Positions 16,277-24,056 of a stretch of 64,000 nucleotides of DNA are shown here, piece by piece. The stretch comes from Arthrobacter globiformis (lineage in GTDB: Bacteria > Actinomycetota > Actinomycetes > Actinomycetales > Micrococcaceae), in assembly GCF_030817195.1 (NCBI RefSeq), contig NZ_JAUSYZ010000001.1:4216001-4280000 (forward strand), given 5' to 3'. How positions within the stretch are numbered: position 1 is the stretch's first letter; each line of letters opens with the position of its first letter. A program made the position numbers and the translations under genes. The notes beneath the pieces were generated by a model. It saw only the letters and a program-made list of their open reading frames with translations, did not search any database and was not told where the DNA came from.

Positions 16277-17734
16277 TCAGTCTACTGAAGCGACTGCCAC
16301 TGCTGCGGGCTTTCGTCGTCCGGCGTCCTTGCGGATGGTGGCGCTGATGACCGCGGCGATGGTGCACATCGCGGCGGCGCCCAGCCACGCATACGTGTAG
16401 TGGCCGGTGGCGTCGCGGATGGCCCCGGCGGCCAGGGCGGCTGCGGCGGCGCCCAGCTGGTGCGCCGCGAACACCCAGCCGAACACCACGCTGCCGTCGG
16501 CGCCGAACACCTGGCGGCAGATCGCGGCGGTGGGCGGAACCGTGGCCACCCAGTCCAGTCCGTAGATCACGACGAACACGATCATGCTGGGCTGGACCGA
16601 GGAGCCCAGCAGCAGCGGCAGCACCAGGAGCCCGATCCCGCGGAACTGGTAGTACACGGCCAGCAGGATCCGAGGGTTGAACCGGTCGGTCAGCCAGCCG
16701 GAGGCGATGGTGCCCAGGATGTCGAAGATTCCGACGACGGCGAGCAGGCCGGCCGCGGTGGTTTCCGGCATGCCGTGGTCGTGGGCGGACGGGATGAAGT
16801 GGGTGCCGATGAGTCCGTTCGTCGTGGCGCCGCAGATGGCGAACCCGGCGGCGAGCGCCCAGAATGTGCGCACCCTGCTGGCGCGCTTGAGGACCTGCAG
16901 CGCCCGCACGGCGGCGTTGCGGCGCGGTTCTAAGGCCTCCCCGGAACCGGCGCTCCTGTTCGCGGCCCCGGCAGGGGCGGCCTCCGTCTTCGCGTCGGCG
17001 GCGGGTTCGTCTGCCCCGTAAGGCAACGCCCCGACGTCGGCCGGTGAGTTTTTCAGGAACTTCAGCACCAGCGGAACCACGGCCAAGGCTCCGGCGGCGA
17101 TGAGCAGCGACGCCTGCCGCCATCCCGGGTCCTGGGCGAGCATCGCGATGAACGGCAGGAAGACCAGCTGGCCGGCGGCGCTGCCTGCGGTCAGGATGCC
17201 GATCACCAGGCCCCGGCTCTTGGTGAACCAGGTGTTGGCGATGGTCGCCGCGAACACCAGCGCCATGGAGCCCGTGCCCAGTCCGATCAGCAGGCCCCAG
17301 GTGAGAAGGATCTGCCAGGACTGGTTGACCAGCACGGTCAGGGCGCTGCCGGCGCCGATCAGTCCGAGGGCGACGGCAGTGACGGCCCGGATGCCGAACC
17401 GTTCCATGAGGGCCGCGGCGAACGGAGCCGTGAGGCCGAACAGCACCAGGTTGATGCTTACCGCGGACGACAGCACCGTGGTGGACCAACCGAACTCCTG
17501 CTGCAGCGGCACCATCAGCACGCCGGGCGCGGCACGGAACCCGGCGGCACCCACGAGCGCCAGGAACGCCACCGCCGCCACGGCCCACGCCGGATGAAGG
17601 CGCCGCAGTTTCTTCGGCCGCTCCTCGGGATTCTTGGGCCCCGCTTCTGGAGTTTTTGTACAGATATCGGCCTCTAAGGCCCCTTCAGGGCGCGATATCT
17701 GTACAAAAACTCCGGGGTCCTCGGGGGTGGTCAT
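16277..17734 (-). CDS. MFS transporter with an in-frame palindromic-element insertion
   Basis: 485 residues, 12 predicted membrane helices in two halves of six. The loop between helices 2 and 3 has an LMERFGIRAV segment and the second half has GWLTDRFNPR, both MFS_1 hallmarks. It resembles monocarboxylate/oxalate-formate-type carriers in general shape, but the substrate is unknown. The ATG at 17734 overlaps the HxlR stop by 4 nt (ATGA), so the regulator and transporter are co-translated. The cytoplasmic N-terminus (about residues 8-29) is encoded by a 65-bp palindrome (17649-17713) that looks like an inserted repeat rather than protein-derived sequence. Confidence 0.87.
   Translation of the reverse strand: MTTPEDPGVFVQISRPEGALEADICTKTPEAGPKNPEERPKKLRRLHPAWAVAAVAFLALVGAAGFRAAPGVLMVPLQQEFGWSTTVLSSAVSINLVLFGLTAPFAAALMERFGIRAVTAVALGLIGAGSALTVLVNQSWQILLTWGLLIGLGTGSMALVFAATIANTWFTKSRGLVIGILTAGSAAGQLVFLPFIAMLAQDPGWRQASLLIAAGALAVVPLVLKFLKNSPADVGALPYGADEPAADAKTEAAPAGAANRSAGSGEALEPRRNAAVRALQVLKRASRVRTFWALAAGFAICGATTNGLIGTHFIPSAHDHGMPETTAAGLLAVVGIFDILGTIASGWLTDRFNPRILLAVYYQFRGIGLLVLPLLLGSSVQPSMIVFVVIYGLDWVATVPPTAAICRQVFGADGSVVFGWVFAAHQLGAAAAALAAGAIRDATGHYTYAWLGAAAMCTIAAVISATIRKDAGRRKPAAVAVASVD
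17649..17713. repeat. 65-bp palindromic element inside the MFS coding sequence
   Basis: Two perfect 21-bp arms (17649-17669 and 17693-17713, containing GTTTTTGTACAGATATCG and its complement) flank a 23-nt loop that itself contains GCC..GGC. The element stays in frame and encodes residues GVFVQIS...DICTKTP of the transporter. Its AT-rich arms differ from the surrounding GC-rich coding DNA. Confidence 0.85.
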
Positions 17735-18279
17735 GCGGCTGTTCCTTCTTCTCCGCCGCCTCGAACGCGGGTGGCCGGTTTGTCGGTTGGCTTTTGGGCA
17801 GTTGCCAGCGGGAGCGGTGCGCTGCTGCGGGTCAGGCTGTGCCAGCTGGTGTTCTCCGCGGTGAGGCGTTCCCCGCATTCGGTGCAGGTGTCCGCCGAGC
17901 CCGTGCGCTGCCCGCACGTGGCGTGGATGACGTACATGTGGGCCTGCTCCGACGGCGCCTGCAGATGCTTTTCGGACCAGATCACGACGGCGTTGAGCAC
18001 CGGCAGGGCGTCCTCGCCCTTGGCGGTGAGGACGTATTCCTGCCGGGTACGTCCGCCGTCGTCGTAGGGCTGCTTGGCCAGCAGGCCGGACTCCACCAGG
18101 GAGGCAAGCCGTCGGGTGAGGACGGAGTCAGCCACCTGGAGTCGTGTTTTCATCGCGTCGAAGCGGCCGTTGCCGAAGAAGACCTCGCGGAGGACCAGCA
18201 TGCCCCAGGGATCGCCGAAAATGTCCAGGCCGCGGGCCATGCTGCAGTTGCGCTGGGACCAGTCGGAGCGGAGAGCCAT
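17731..18279 (-). CDS. HxlR/MarR-like winged-helix regulator with a zinc-ribbon tail
   Basis: 182 residues. The N-terminal half is a classic HxlR winged helix: SDWSQRNCSMARGLDIFGDPWGMLVLREVFFG, then LTRRLASLVESGLL and YVLTAKGEDALPVL. The C-terminal part has CGQR and CTECGE, a likely zinc ribbon, as in several actinobacterial members. Its stop overlaps the start of the MFS gene, which it presumably controls. A palindrome overlaps its promoter region. The upstream GT87 frame runs 152 bp into it. The start at 18279 has a TATGGT box 6 nt upstream (a leaderless start). Confidence 0.88.
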   Translation of the reverse strand: MALRSDWSQRNCSMARGLDIFGDPWGMLVLREVFFGNGRFDAMKTRLQVADSVLTRRLASLVESGLLAKQPYDDGGRTRQEYVLTAKGEDALPVLNAVVIWSEKHLQAPSEQAHMYVIHATCGQRTGSADTCTECGERLTAENTSWHSLTRSSAPLPLATAQKPTDKPATRVRGGGEEGTAA

Positions 18280-19639
18280 GCTGCGACCATAGCTGACTTT
18301 CTTGAAGAAAGCTAGCCCAGCGGTGCTCCCCGATCCCCGTCCGCGAGGGCCGGTACGCGGCGGCCCAATAGACCAGGAGCGCCACACCGCACACCACGCC
18401 CAGGCTGGAGACCATCAGCGGCCACTGCGTCTGTGGGTTCACGCCCCACACCTCGGCCCCGGCGGCCATGGCGAGGTCCTTGGGTGCGAGGTAGAAGGCC
18501 ACGGCCGAGGCCGACACCACCATCCAGCCGCCCAGCCGCATCATGCCGGTCCGGGAGGGAACGCGGTGCATGGCGAAGGCCATGGACGGCAGTGCCACCG
18601 CGATCCACACCCAGTGATGGGACCACGAGACGGGGCTGACCAGGAGCATGAGCACTGCGGTCGCGGACACGGCCACGAAGTTTTCCTCCACGGCCACCGC
18701 CCACCTGATCACAAGCGCAGTGAGTCCGGCCAGGGCCAACGCGAGCACGAGCCAGAGCAGGCTGGTGGATCCCGAGTCCGGCAGTCCGACGTGGAGCAGC
18801 AGCCCCTTCAGCGACAGGTTGTCCACGTACCCCGGATCGCCGATGCGTCCGGTGTTGGGCAGGATTTTGGTCCAGAACGTCACGGACGCCTGCGGCAGGG
18901 CGGCCCATGCCACGGCGACGGAGCCGAGGAACCCGGCCGCCATCCAGCCCAGGGCCTTGAAGTCGCGGCGCACCAGGAAGTACAGACCGAATGCGAGCGG
19001 TGTCAGCTTGATCCCGGCAGCGACGCCGATCAGCAGGCCGGCCGGCCAGCGGATCTCACCTGCCCGGGCTTTTCCGTGCAGGGCGAAGTCGGCCAGTATC
19101 AGGCCCATCAGGATGATGTTGATCTGCCCGAAGACGAAGGTGTCACGCCACGGTCCCAGCAGCACGATGGCCCCGGTCCCGGCCAGCGCGACTGTCCGGA
19201 ACCGCCAGTCCGCGAAGGCGTCCCGCCAGCGGGTCATTGCGAAGTAGTGCCGGGCGAGCCACGCCGAAACCACCGCGGCCCCGCCGAGCGCGGCCCAGAT
19301 GAAGAGCTGCCCGCTTTGGCCCAGGCTCATGGTGGCCAGGCCGGCGAACAGCAGCGCGGCAAACGGCGGATAGGTGAACGGCAGGCCGTCCCGGGGCGCG
19401 TACAGTTCGCTGATGCCGGCCTCGCCGGTCTGCAGCACCCTGGTGCCGCCGTAGTAGTAGACCTCGAAGTCGTTCATGACCGGGGCGTACCCGGCATACA
19501 GCCACGCCAGGGCGAGGACGACGGCGGCAGCACCGCCCGCCGTCGCGAGCCAGCCAAGGACTTGCCGGCGCGCTTTGCCCGGACTGCCGGTCTCCTGCCG
19601 GGTGCCGGCCCCTTCCTGCGTCTGCGGGGAGGCCGTCAC
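18128..19639 (-). CDS. GT87-type membrane glycosyltransferase, paralogue, with an overlong 3' end
   Basis: 503 residues, about 10 membrane helices, with NDFEVYYYGG, PFTYPPFAALLF and PVSWSHHWVWIA, the same landmarks as the GT87 gene at 14772-16187. Envelope glycan assembly is inferred. Its GTG start overlaps the metB stop by 4 nt (GTGA), so it is co-translated with metB. The normal family end would fall near YWAAAYRPSR (about 18340). The frame instead runs on into the HxlR gene and stops at 18128, giving a 152-bp overlap and a non-homologous tail of about 65 residues. This looks like loss of an original stop. Confidence 0.82.
   Translation of the reverse strand: MTASPQTQEGAGTRQETGSPGKARRQVLGWLATAGGAAAVVLALAWLYAGYAPVMNDFEVYYYGGTRVLQTGEAGISELYAPRDGLPFTYPPFAALLFAGLATMSLGQSGQLFIWAALGGAAVVSAWLARHYFAMTRWRDAFADWRFRTVALAGTGAIVLLGPWRDTFVFGQINIILMGLILADFALHGKARAGEIRWPAGLLIGVAAGIKLTPLAFGLYFLVRRDFKALGWMAAGFLGSVAVAWAALPQASVTFWTKILPNTGRIGDPGYVDNLSLKGLLLHVGLPDSGSTSLLWLVLALALAGLTALVIRWAVAVEENFVAVSATAVLMLLVSPVSWSHHWVWIAVALPSMAFAMHRVPSRTGMMRLGGWMVVSASAVAFYLAPKDLAMAAGAEVWGVNPQTQWPLMVSSLGVVCGVALLVYWAAAYRPSRTGIGEHRWASFLQESQLWSQHGSPLRLVPAQLQHGPRPGHFRRSLGHAGPPRGLLRQRPLRRDENTTPGG
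18286..18316 (-). promoter_or_regulatory. Promoter and candidate operator of the HxlR-MFS unit
   Basis: A -10 box TATGGT (18286-18291, minus strand) lies 6 nt before the HxlR ATG. Just upstream is an odd-centred perfect dyad, CTTTCTTGAAGAAAG (18297-18311), with GCT/AGC extensions (18292-18294 and 18314-18316). The dyad covers the expected spacer and -35 region, which fits an autoregulatory operator. Confidence 0.55.
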
Positions 19640-20799
19640 TGGATGTGCGTGAAGGCTTGCTCGAGGTCGGCGATGAGGTCCTCGACGTCCTCGATGCCGC
19701 AGGAGAGCCGGATCAGGTTCACGGGGACGGCCAGTTCGGTGCCCTTGACCGAGGCGTGGGTCATCTCCGAGGGGTAGTTCATCAGCGATTCGATGCCGCC
19801 CAGCGATTCAGCCAGGGTGAAGACCGACGTCGATTCGGCCACCTTGCGTGCAGCGGCCTCGCCGCCCTTGAACTGCACCGAGATCATGCCGCCGAACTTC
19901 TTCATCTGCTTCCTGGCCAGCTCGTGGCCGGGGTGCGAGGGCAGGCCCGGGTACAGGACCGCTTCCACCTCCGGCCGCTCGAGGAGCCATTCGGCCACGG
20001 CCTGGGCGTTGTCGCTGTGCCGGTCCATGCGCACGCCCAGGGTTTTGAGCCCGCGCGTGGTGAGGAACGCGTCCATCGGGCCGGAGACGGCACCCACGGC
20101 GAACTGCACGAAGCCGATCTTCTCGGCCAGGCCGGCGTCCTTGACCACGATCGCACCGCCCACCACGTCGGAATGGCCGCCGATGTACTTGGTGGTGGAG
20201 TGGACCACGACATCGGCACCCAGGTCGAGCGGGGTCTGCAGGTAGGGCGACGCGAAGGTGTTGTCGACGATCAGGAGGGCCCCGGCGTCGTGCGCCACCT
20301 TGGCGAGTGCCTCGATGTCGGTGATCTTCATCATCGGGTTGGACGGTGTTTCCACCCAGACGAAGCGGGTCTTGTTGGCAGCAACCGCAGTCTGAACGGC
20401 ATCGAGATCGGACATGTCGACGGGGGTGTTGCCGATACCCCACTCGCCCAGCACGCGGCTGATCAGCCGGTAGGTTCCGCCGTAGGCGTCGTTGCCGAGC
20501 ACGATGTGGTCGCCGGGCCGCATCAGGGCGCGGATGAGCGAGTCCTCGGCCGCGAGTCCCGAGCTGAAGGAGTAGGCGTGGGTGCCGCCCTCGAGCGCTG
20601 CGAGCTGTTCCTGCAGGGCATCACGGGTGGGGTTCCCGCCGCGGCCGTATTCGTAGCCGTCGCGCAGCCCGCCGATGCCGTCCTGGGCGTAGGTGGAGCT
20701 GAAGTGCAGTGGCGGAACCACGGCGCCGGTGCGCGGCTCGAAGGCTTGGCCGGCGTGCACGGCGCGGGTGTTGAATCCTTGGTTCTCAGAGACAGGCAT
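19636..20799 (-). CDS. metB: Cystathionine gamma-synthase (Cys/Met metabolism PLP enzyme)
   Basis: 387 residues, a cytoplasmic PLP enzyme of transsulfuration. Lys204 in HSTTKYIGGHSD is the expected PLP lysine. GLAAEDSLIRAL, VWVETPSNP and VDNTFASPYLQ are family hallmarks. The start at MPVSEN has AAAGGAAA 7 nt upstream. It is downstream of cbs across a repeat cluster, and the two would carry sulfur between homocysteine, cystathionine and cysteine. Cystathionine gamma-lyase is a near relative that sequence reading alone cannot fully exclude. Confidence 0.93.
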   Translation of the reverse strand: MPVSENQGFNTRAVHAGQAFEPRTGAVVPPLHFSSTYAQDGIGGLRDGYEYGRGGNPTRDALQEQLAALEGGTHAYSFSSGLAAEDSLIRALMRPGDHIVLGNDAYGGTYRLISRVLGEWGIGNTPVDMSDLDAVQTAVAANKTRFVWVETPSNPMMKITDIEALAKVAHDAGALLIVDNTFASPYLQTPLDLGADVVVHSTTKYIGGHSDVVGGAIVVKDAGLAEKIGFVQFAVGAVSGPMDAFLTTRGLKTLGVRMDRHSDNAQAVAEWLLERPEVEAVLYPGLPSHPGHELARKQMKKFGGMISVQFKGGEAAARKVAESTSVFTLAESLGGIESLMNYPSEMTHASVKGTELAVPVNLIRLSCGIEDVEDLIADLEQAFTHIQ

Positions 20800-20820
20800 G
20801 GGGATTTCCTTTCGGCTTGA

Positions 20821-20912
20821 AACCGCTGATTGAGCGTGAAACTGCTGATCGAGCTTGAAAACCGCTGATCGAGCCTGTCGAGATCCAGGTTTCGACAGGC
20901 TCAACCACCGGG
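20821..20912. repeat. Dispersed palindromic repeat between cbs and metB
   Basis: AACCGCTGATTGAGC, CTGCTGATCGAGC and CCGCTGATCGAGCCTGTCG follow each other, and the last pairs with GGTTTCGACAGGCTCAACC (20891-20909) around ATCCA. This is another copy of the element family around the PLD gene. On the minus strand it lies just past the cbs stop. Confidence 0.7.
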
Positions 20913-22298
20913 TCAGTTGCTGAGGTAGGCGAGGAGGTCGTGGCGGGTCAGGATGCCGATGGGGGCGCCGACGAAGGTCACCATCACGGTGTCGACGTCG
21001 GAGAGCAGCTCGCGGGCGGCGGAGATGGTTTCGAGCGAGCCGATCACCGGCAGCTTCTCCCCCATGTGCTCGGCGATCTTGTCCGTCAGTTTGGCCTCGC
21101 CACGGAAGAGCCTGGCGGTCAGGGTCCGTTCGTCCACCGCGCCGAGCACTTCGCCCATCACCACGGGCGGCTCCTGGGAGAGCACGGGGATGTGGCTGAC
21201 GCCGAACTCGTTCATGATGTTGATGACGTCGCGGACGGTTTCATTGGGGTGGATGTGCACCAGGTCAGGCAGCTCGCCCGTCTTGAACTTGAGGACCTCG
21301 CCCACGGATGCTTCCTCACCGCCGGAGAGGAAGCCGTAGGAACGCATCCACTGGTCGTTGAAGATCTTGCCGAGGTAGCCGCGGCCCGAGTCAGGCAGGA
21401 TCACCACAACCACCGCGTCCTCGGGGAGGTCCCGGGCGGTGCGCAGGGCAGCCACCACGGCCATGCCGGAGGAGCCGCCCACCAGCAGGCCCTCCTCGCG
21501 GGCAAGCCGCCGGGTCATCTCAAAGGAGTCGGCGTCGCTGACGGCGAGGACCTGGTCCGGGACCGATTTGTCGTAGTTGGCGGGCCACATGTCCTCGCCC
21601 ACGCCTTCAACGAAGTACGGGCGCCCGGTGCCGCCTGAGTAGACAGAGCCTTCGGGATCGGCCCCGATGATCCTGACCCGGCCGCCGTCGGACTCCGGAC
21701 GGTCCGCCGACACCTCCTTGAGGTAGCGGCCGGTGCCGGTGATCGTGCCGCCGGTGCCGGCGCCGATGACGCAGTGCGTCACCTTGCCGTCGGTGTCCCG
21801 CCAGATCTCGGGGCCGGTGGTCTCGTAGTGGCTCCGCGGTGCCGCGGGGTTGGAGAACTGGTCCGGCTTGTACGCGCCTGGGATCTCGGTGACCAGGCGG
21901 TCGGACACGCCGTAGTAGCTCTGCGGGCTATCAGGTTCGACGGCGGTGGGCGTCACCACCACTTCGGCGCCGTAGGCCTCCAGGACTGCGCGTTTGTCCT
22001 CGCCCACCTTGTCCGGGACCACGAAGATGCACTTGTAGCCCTTTTGCTGCGCCACCAGGGCAAGGCCCACGCCGGTGTTCCCGGAGGTGGGCTCGATGAT
22101 GGTGCCGCCGGGCTTGAGCTTGCCGTCGCGCTCGGCTTCCTCGACCATCTTCGCGGCGATCCGGTCCTTGATGGATCCGCCCGGGTTCACGTATTCCAGC
22201 TTCACCAGGACGGTGGCCTTGATGCCCTCGGTGACGTGGTTGAGCTTGATGAGCGGGGTGTTGCCGATGAGGTCCAGGACAGACTGGGCGTACTTCAT
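20913..22298 (-). CDS. cbs: Cystathionine beta-synthase with tandem CBS domains
   Basis: 461 residues. The catalytic part is a fold-type II PLP enzyme: Lys44 in NPGGSIKDRIA, SGNTGVG phosphate loop, and GAGTGGTITG. Residues about 335-461 are two CBS domains (VHIHPNETVRDVINIMNEF and later MVTFVGAPIGILTRHDL) of the kind that bind adenosine ligands. It condenses homocysteine with serine to cystathionine. The start at MKYAQSV avoids an unrelated upstream stretch. Most bacterial cysteine synthases lack the C-terminal pair, which supports this assignment. Confidence 0.94.
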   Translation of the reverse strand: MKYAQSVLDLIGNTPLIKLNHVTEGIKATVLVKLEYVNPGGSIKDRIAAKMVEEAERDGKLKPGGTIIEPTSGNTGVGLALVAQQKGYKCIFVVPDKVGEDKRAVLEAYGAEVVVTPTAVEPDSPQSYYGVSDRLVTEIPGAYKPDQFSNPAAPRSHYETTGPEIWRDTDGKVTHCVIGAGTGGTITGTGRYLKEVSADRPESDGGRVRIIGADPEGSVYSGGTGRPYFVEGVGEDMWPANYDKSVPDQVLAVSDADSFEMTRRLAREEGLLVGGSSGMAVVAALRTARDLPEDAVVVVILPDSGRGYLGKIFNDQWMRSYGFLSGGEEASVGEVLKFKTGELPDLVHIHPNETVRDVINIMNEFGVSHIPVLSQEPPVVMGEVLGAVDERTLTARLFRGEAKLTDKIAEHMGEKLPVIGSLETISAARELLSDVDTVMVTFVGAPIGILTRHDLLAYLSN

Positions 22299-22350
22299 GG
22301 GTACCAACTTACAGTCTTGGACCGCGGGACCTGCGCGGATCCGCGCCCGG

Positions 22351-22755
22351 TCAGCCGGTAGCACCGCCGGCATCAGCGGGAAGGTTCTCCCACAGCCCCA
22401 GGATGTTGCCCTCGGTGTCCTTGAAGTACGCGTAGTGGCCCATGCCCGGGATGGTCTCCTTCGGCTTCACCACGGAACCGCCCAACTGCTCGACCGTGCG
22501 CAGCGTCGCGTCGATGTCCTCAACGTCCACGGTAATGACGGGCGATGTCAGCTCCCCGTCCCTGGCCATCATGCCGCCGTTGATGGCGCCCGGCTCTGTG
22601 GGCCTGCCGCTCTTTTCGTCCATCGGCGTGGTAATCACCACGTTGTAGTCCATCTCCGGCATGGGGTCGATCCGCCAGCCGAGGGCCTGATTGTAGAAGT
22701 TCCTGGCCCGGTCCTGGTCGTCCGCCGGGATTTCGAAATGCACTACTCCACCCAT
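22351..22755 (-). CDS. VOC/glyoxalase-like protein
   Basis: 134 residues with the betaalphabetabetabeta repeat of the vicinal oxygen chelate fold: VVHFEIPADDQDRARNFYNQALGW, and a second half ending in MGHYAYFKDTEGNILGLWE. The spacing resembles the bleomycin-resistance/glyoxalase group, with unknown substrate. AGGTGAG is 5 nt before the ATG at 22755. Confidence 0.86.
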   Translation of the reverse strand: MGGVVHFEIPADDQDRARNFYNQALGWRIDPMPEMDYNVVITTPMDEKSGRPTEPGAINGGMMARDGELTSPVITVDVEDIDATLRTVEQLGGSVVKPKETIPGMGHYAYFKDTEGNILGLWENLPADAGGATG

Positions 22756-22907
22756 TGCGCTCACCTGCAACTCTAAGAAAGTAGCGCGGCCGACCCGCGC
22801 CACACAGGGGATTGTAGTCCTGCCGCAGGCGCGGGATAAGGGTCCCGGAAAAAGGCTGCCGGCGGCCCGGCGGCAGGTTTGTCAGCGCGGCGTGGGACGA
22901 TGTTTGC

Positions 22908-23918
22908 ATGACCATTGCTGACGCCCCTGCCCGGCTGGCAGCCGCGGCGGACGCGTCCCTCAGGTGGCATCCGGGCGGCCCGTATGACCTGCACCGGACC
23001 CTGGGCATCCTGATGCGCGGCAACGGCGACCCCTCCTTCTCCTCGCGGCCGGACGGGCTGTGGATGGCGTTCACGACGCCGGAGGGCCCGGTGACGCTGC
23101 GGCTCACCGTGACGGATGACCGCGCCGGTGGCAGGCCCGGGGACCTGGCCGCCGTTGTCCCCTGCGTCGATGCCCAGGCCTGGGGCCCCGGGTCAGGTGC
23201 CGCCCTCGCAGTCGTGCCGCGGCTCCTCGGCGAGGCTGATGACTGGTCGGCGTTTGACGAGCCTTCGTTCGCAGCGACGCTCCCCCACATGGTCCGTGAA
23301 GCCCGGCGCCGGAACCCCGACGTCCGTCTTCCTTCCACCGGACGGATGGTTGACTCGCTCGTGCCCACCATTCTGGAGCAGAAGGTCACCGTCATTGAGG
23401 CGCGGCGGGGTTTCCGCTACCTGATGTACCGGCACGGAACGCCCGCCCCCGGCACCGGCACCATCGCGCCTCCCGGGCTGCTGGTCCGGCCCACCGCCGA
23501 GGGGTGGCTCCGCATTCCGTCTTGGGAGTGGCACAAGGCGGGGGTCGGCCCGCAGCGCTCGGCGACAGTCATGCGCGCCCTGCGCTCCGCCGTCGCGCTT
23601 GAACGGCTGGCTTCCCTCCCCGCGGCGGAAGCAGCCGCCAAGATGCAGACCATCCCGGGAATCGGGATGTGGACGGCCGCCGAGGTGGTGCAGCGGACGC
23701 ACGGCTGCCCCGACTCCATCGCGGTGGGCGATTACCATCTGGCCGCATACGTCGGCGCGGCGCTGACCGGACGGCGGACGGACGATGCCGGCATGCTGGC
23801 GCTGCTGGAACCGTGGACAGGGCACCGGCAGCGGGTGGTCCGCATGCTCGGCCTGAGCGGCTTCCGGAAGCCCACCTTCGGTCCGCGGATGACCATCCAG
23901 GACCACCGCGGCCACTGA
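22908..23918 (+). CDS. DNA-3-methyladenine glycosylase-like (HhH-GPD) protein
   Basis: 336 residues. The C-terminal half has a helix-hairpin-helix segment, MQTIPGIGMWTAAEV, followed by VGDYHLAAYV, where the Asp is the catalytic residue expected in AlkA-type enzymes. An N-terminal YDLHRTLGILMRG segment is characteristic of the actinobacterial AlkA-like subgroup. The enzyme removes alkylated bases in base-excision repair. It is divergent from the VOC gene and ends just before the tandem repeat array. Confidence 0.88.
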   Translation: MTIADAPARLAAAADASLRWHPGGPYDLHRTLGILMRGNGDPSFSSRPDGLWMAFTTPEGPVTLRLTVTDDRAGGRPGDLAAVVPCVDAQAWGPGSGAALAVVPRLLGEADDWSAFDEPSFAATLPHMVREARRRNPDVRLPSTGRMVDSLVPTILEQKVTVIEARRGFRYLMYRHGTPAPGTGTIAPPGLLVRPTAEGWLRIPSWEWHKAGVGPQRSATVMRALRSAVALERLASLPAAEAAAKMQTIPGIGMWTAAEVVQRTHGCPDSIAVGDYHLAAYVGAALTGRRTDDAGMLALLEPWTGHRQRVVRMLGLSGFRKPTFGPRMTIQDHRGH

Positions 23919-23932
23919 ATCCGCTCCACAAA

Positions 23933-24056
23933 CTGAGCGCGAACGGACATTTAAGCCCCGGCTGCGGGGCACAAGTGTGCGTTCGCGCTCAGCTGCCGGG
24001 CCGCAAGTGTGCGTTCGCGCTCAGCTGCCGGGCCGCAAGTGTGCGTTCGCGCTCAG
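23933..24056. repeat. 32-bp tandem repeat with GTTCGCGCTCAG core
   Basis: GTGTGCGTTCGCGCTCAG occurs at 23975-23992, 24007-24024 and 24039-24056 (32-bp period), preceded by an inverted copy (CTGAGCGCGAACGG, 23933-23946) that can pair with the first. The third copy contains the stop codon of the acyl-CoA synthetase on the minus strand (24053-24055). Related copies occur at 57433-57515 and 58612-58635. Confidence 0.85.

Noticed and set aside
16188..17588. Extension of the 14772 GT87 frame to 938 codons
   Set aside because: The extra part is a shadow of the MFS gene; GGGGGA and the hydrophobic start support ATG 16187.
20800..20912. SAM or T-box leader before metB
   Set aside because: The gap is filled with dispersed palindromic repeat copies and has no leader-RNA landmarks.
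23933..24056. CRISPR-like array
   Set aside because: Only three units with near-identical 14-nt spacers, palindromic relatives elsewhere, and no cas genes.
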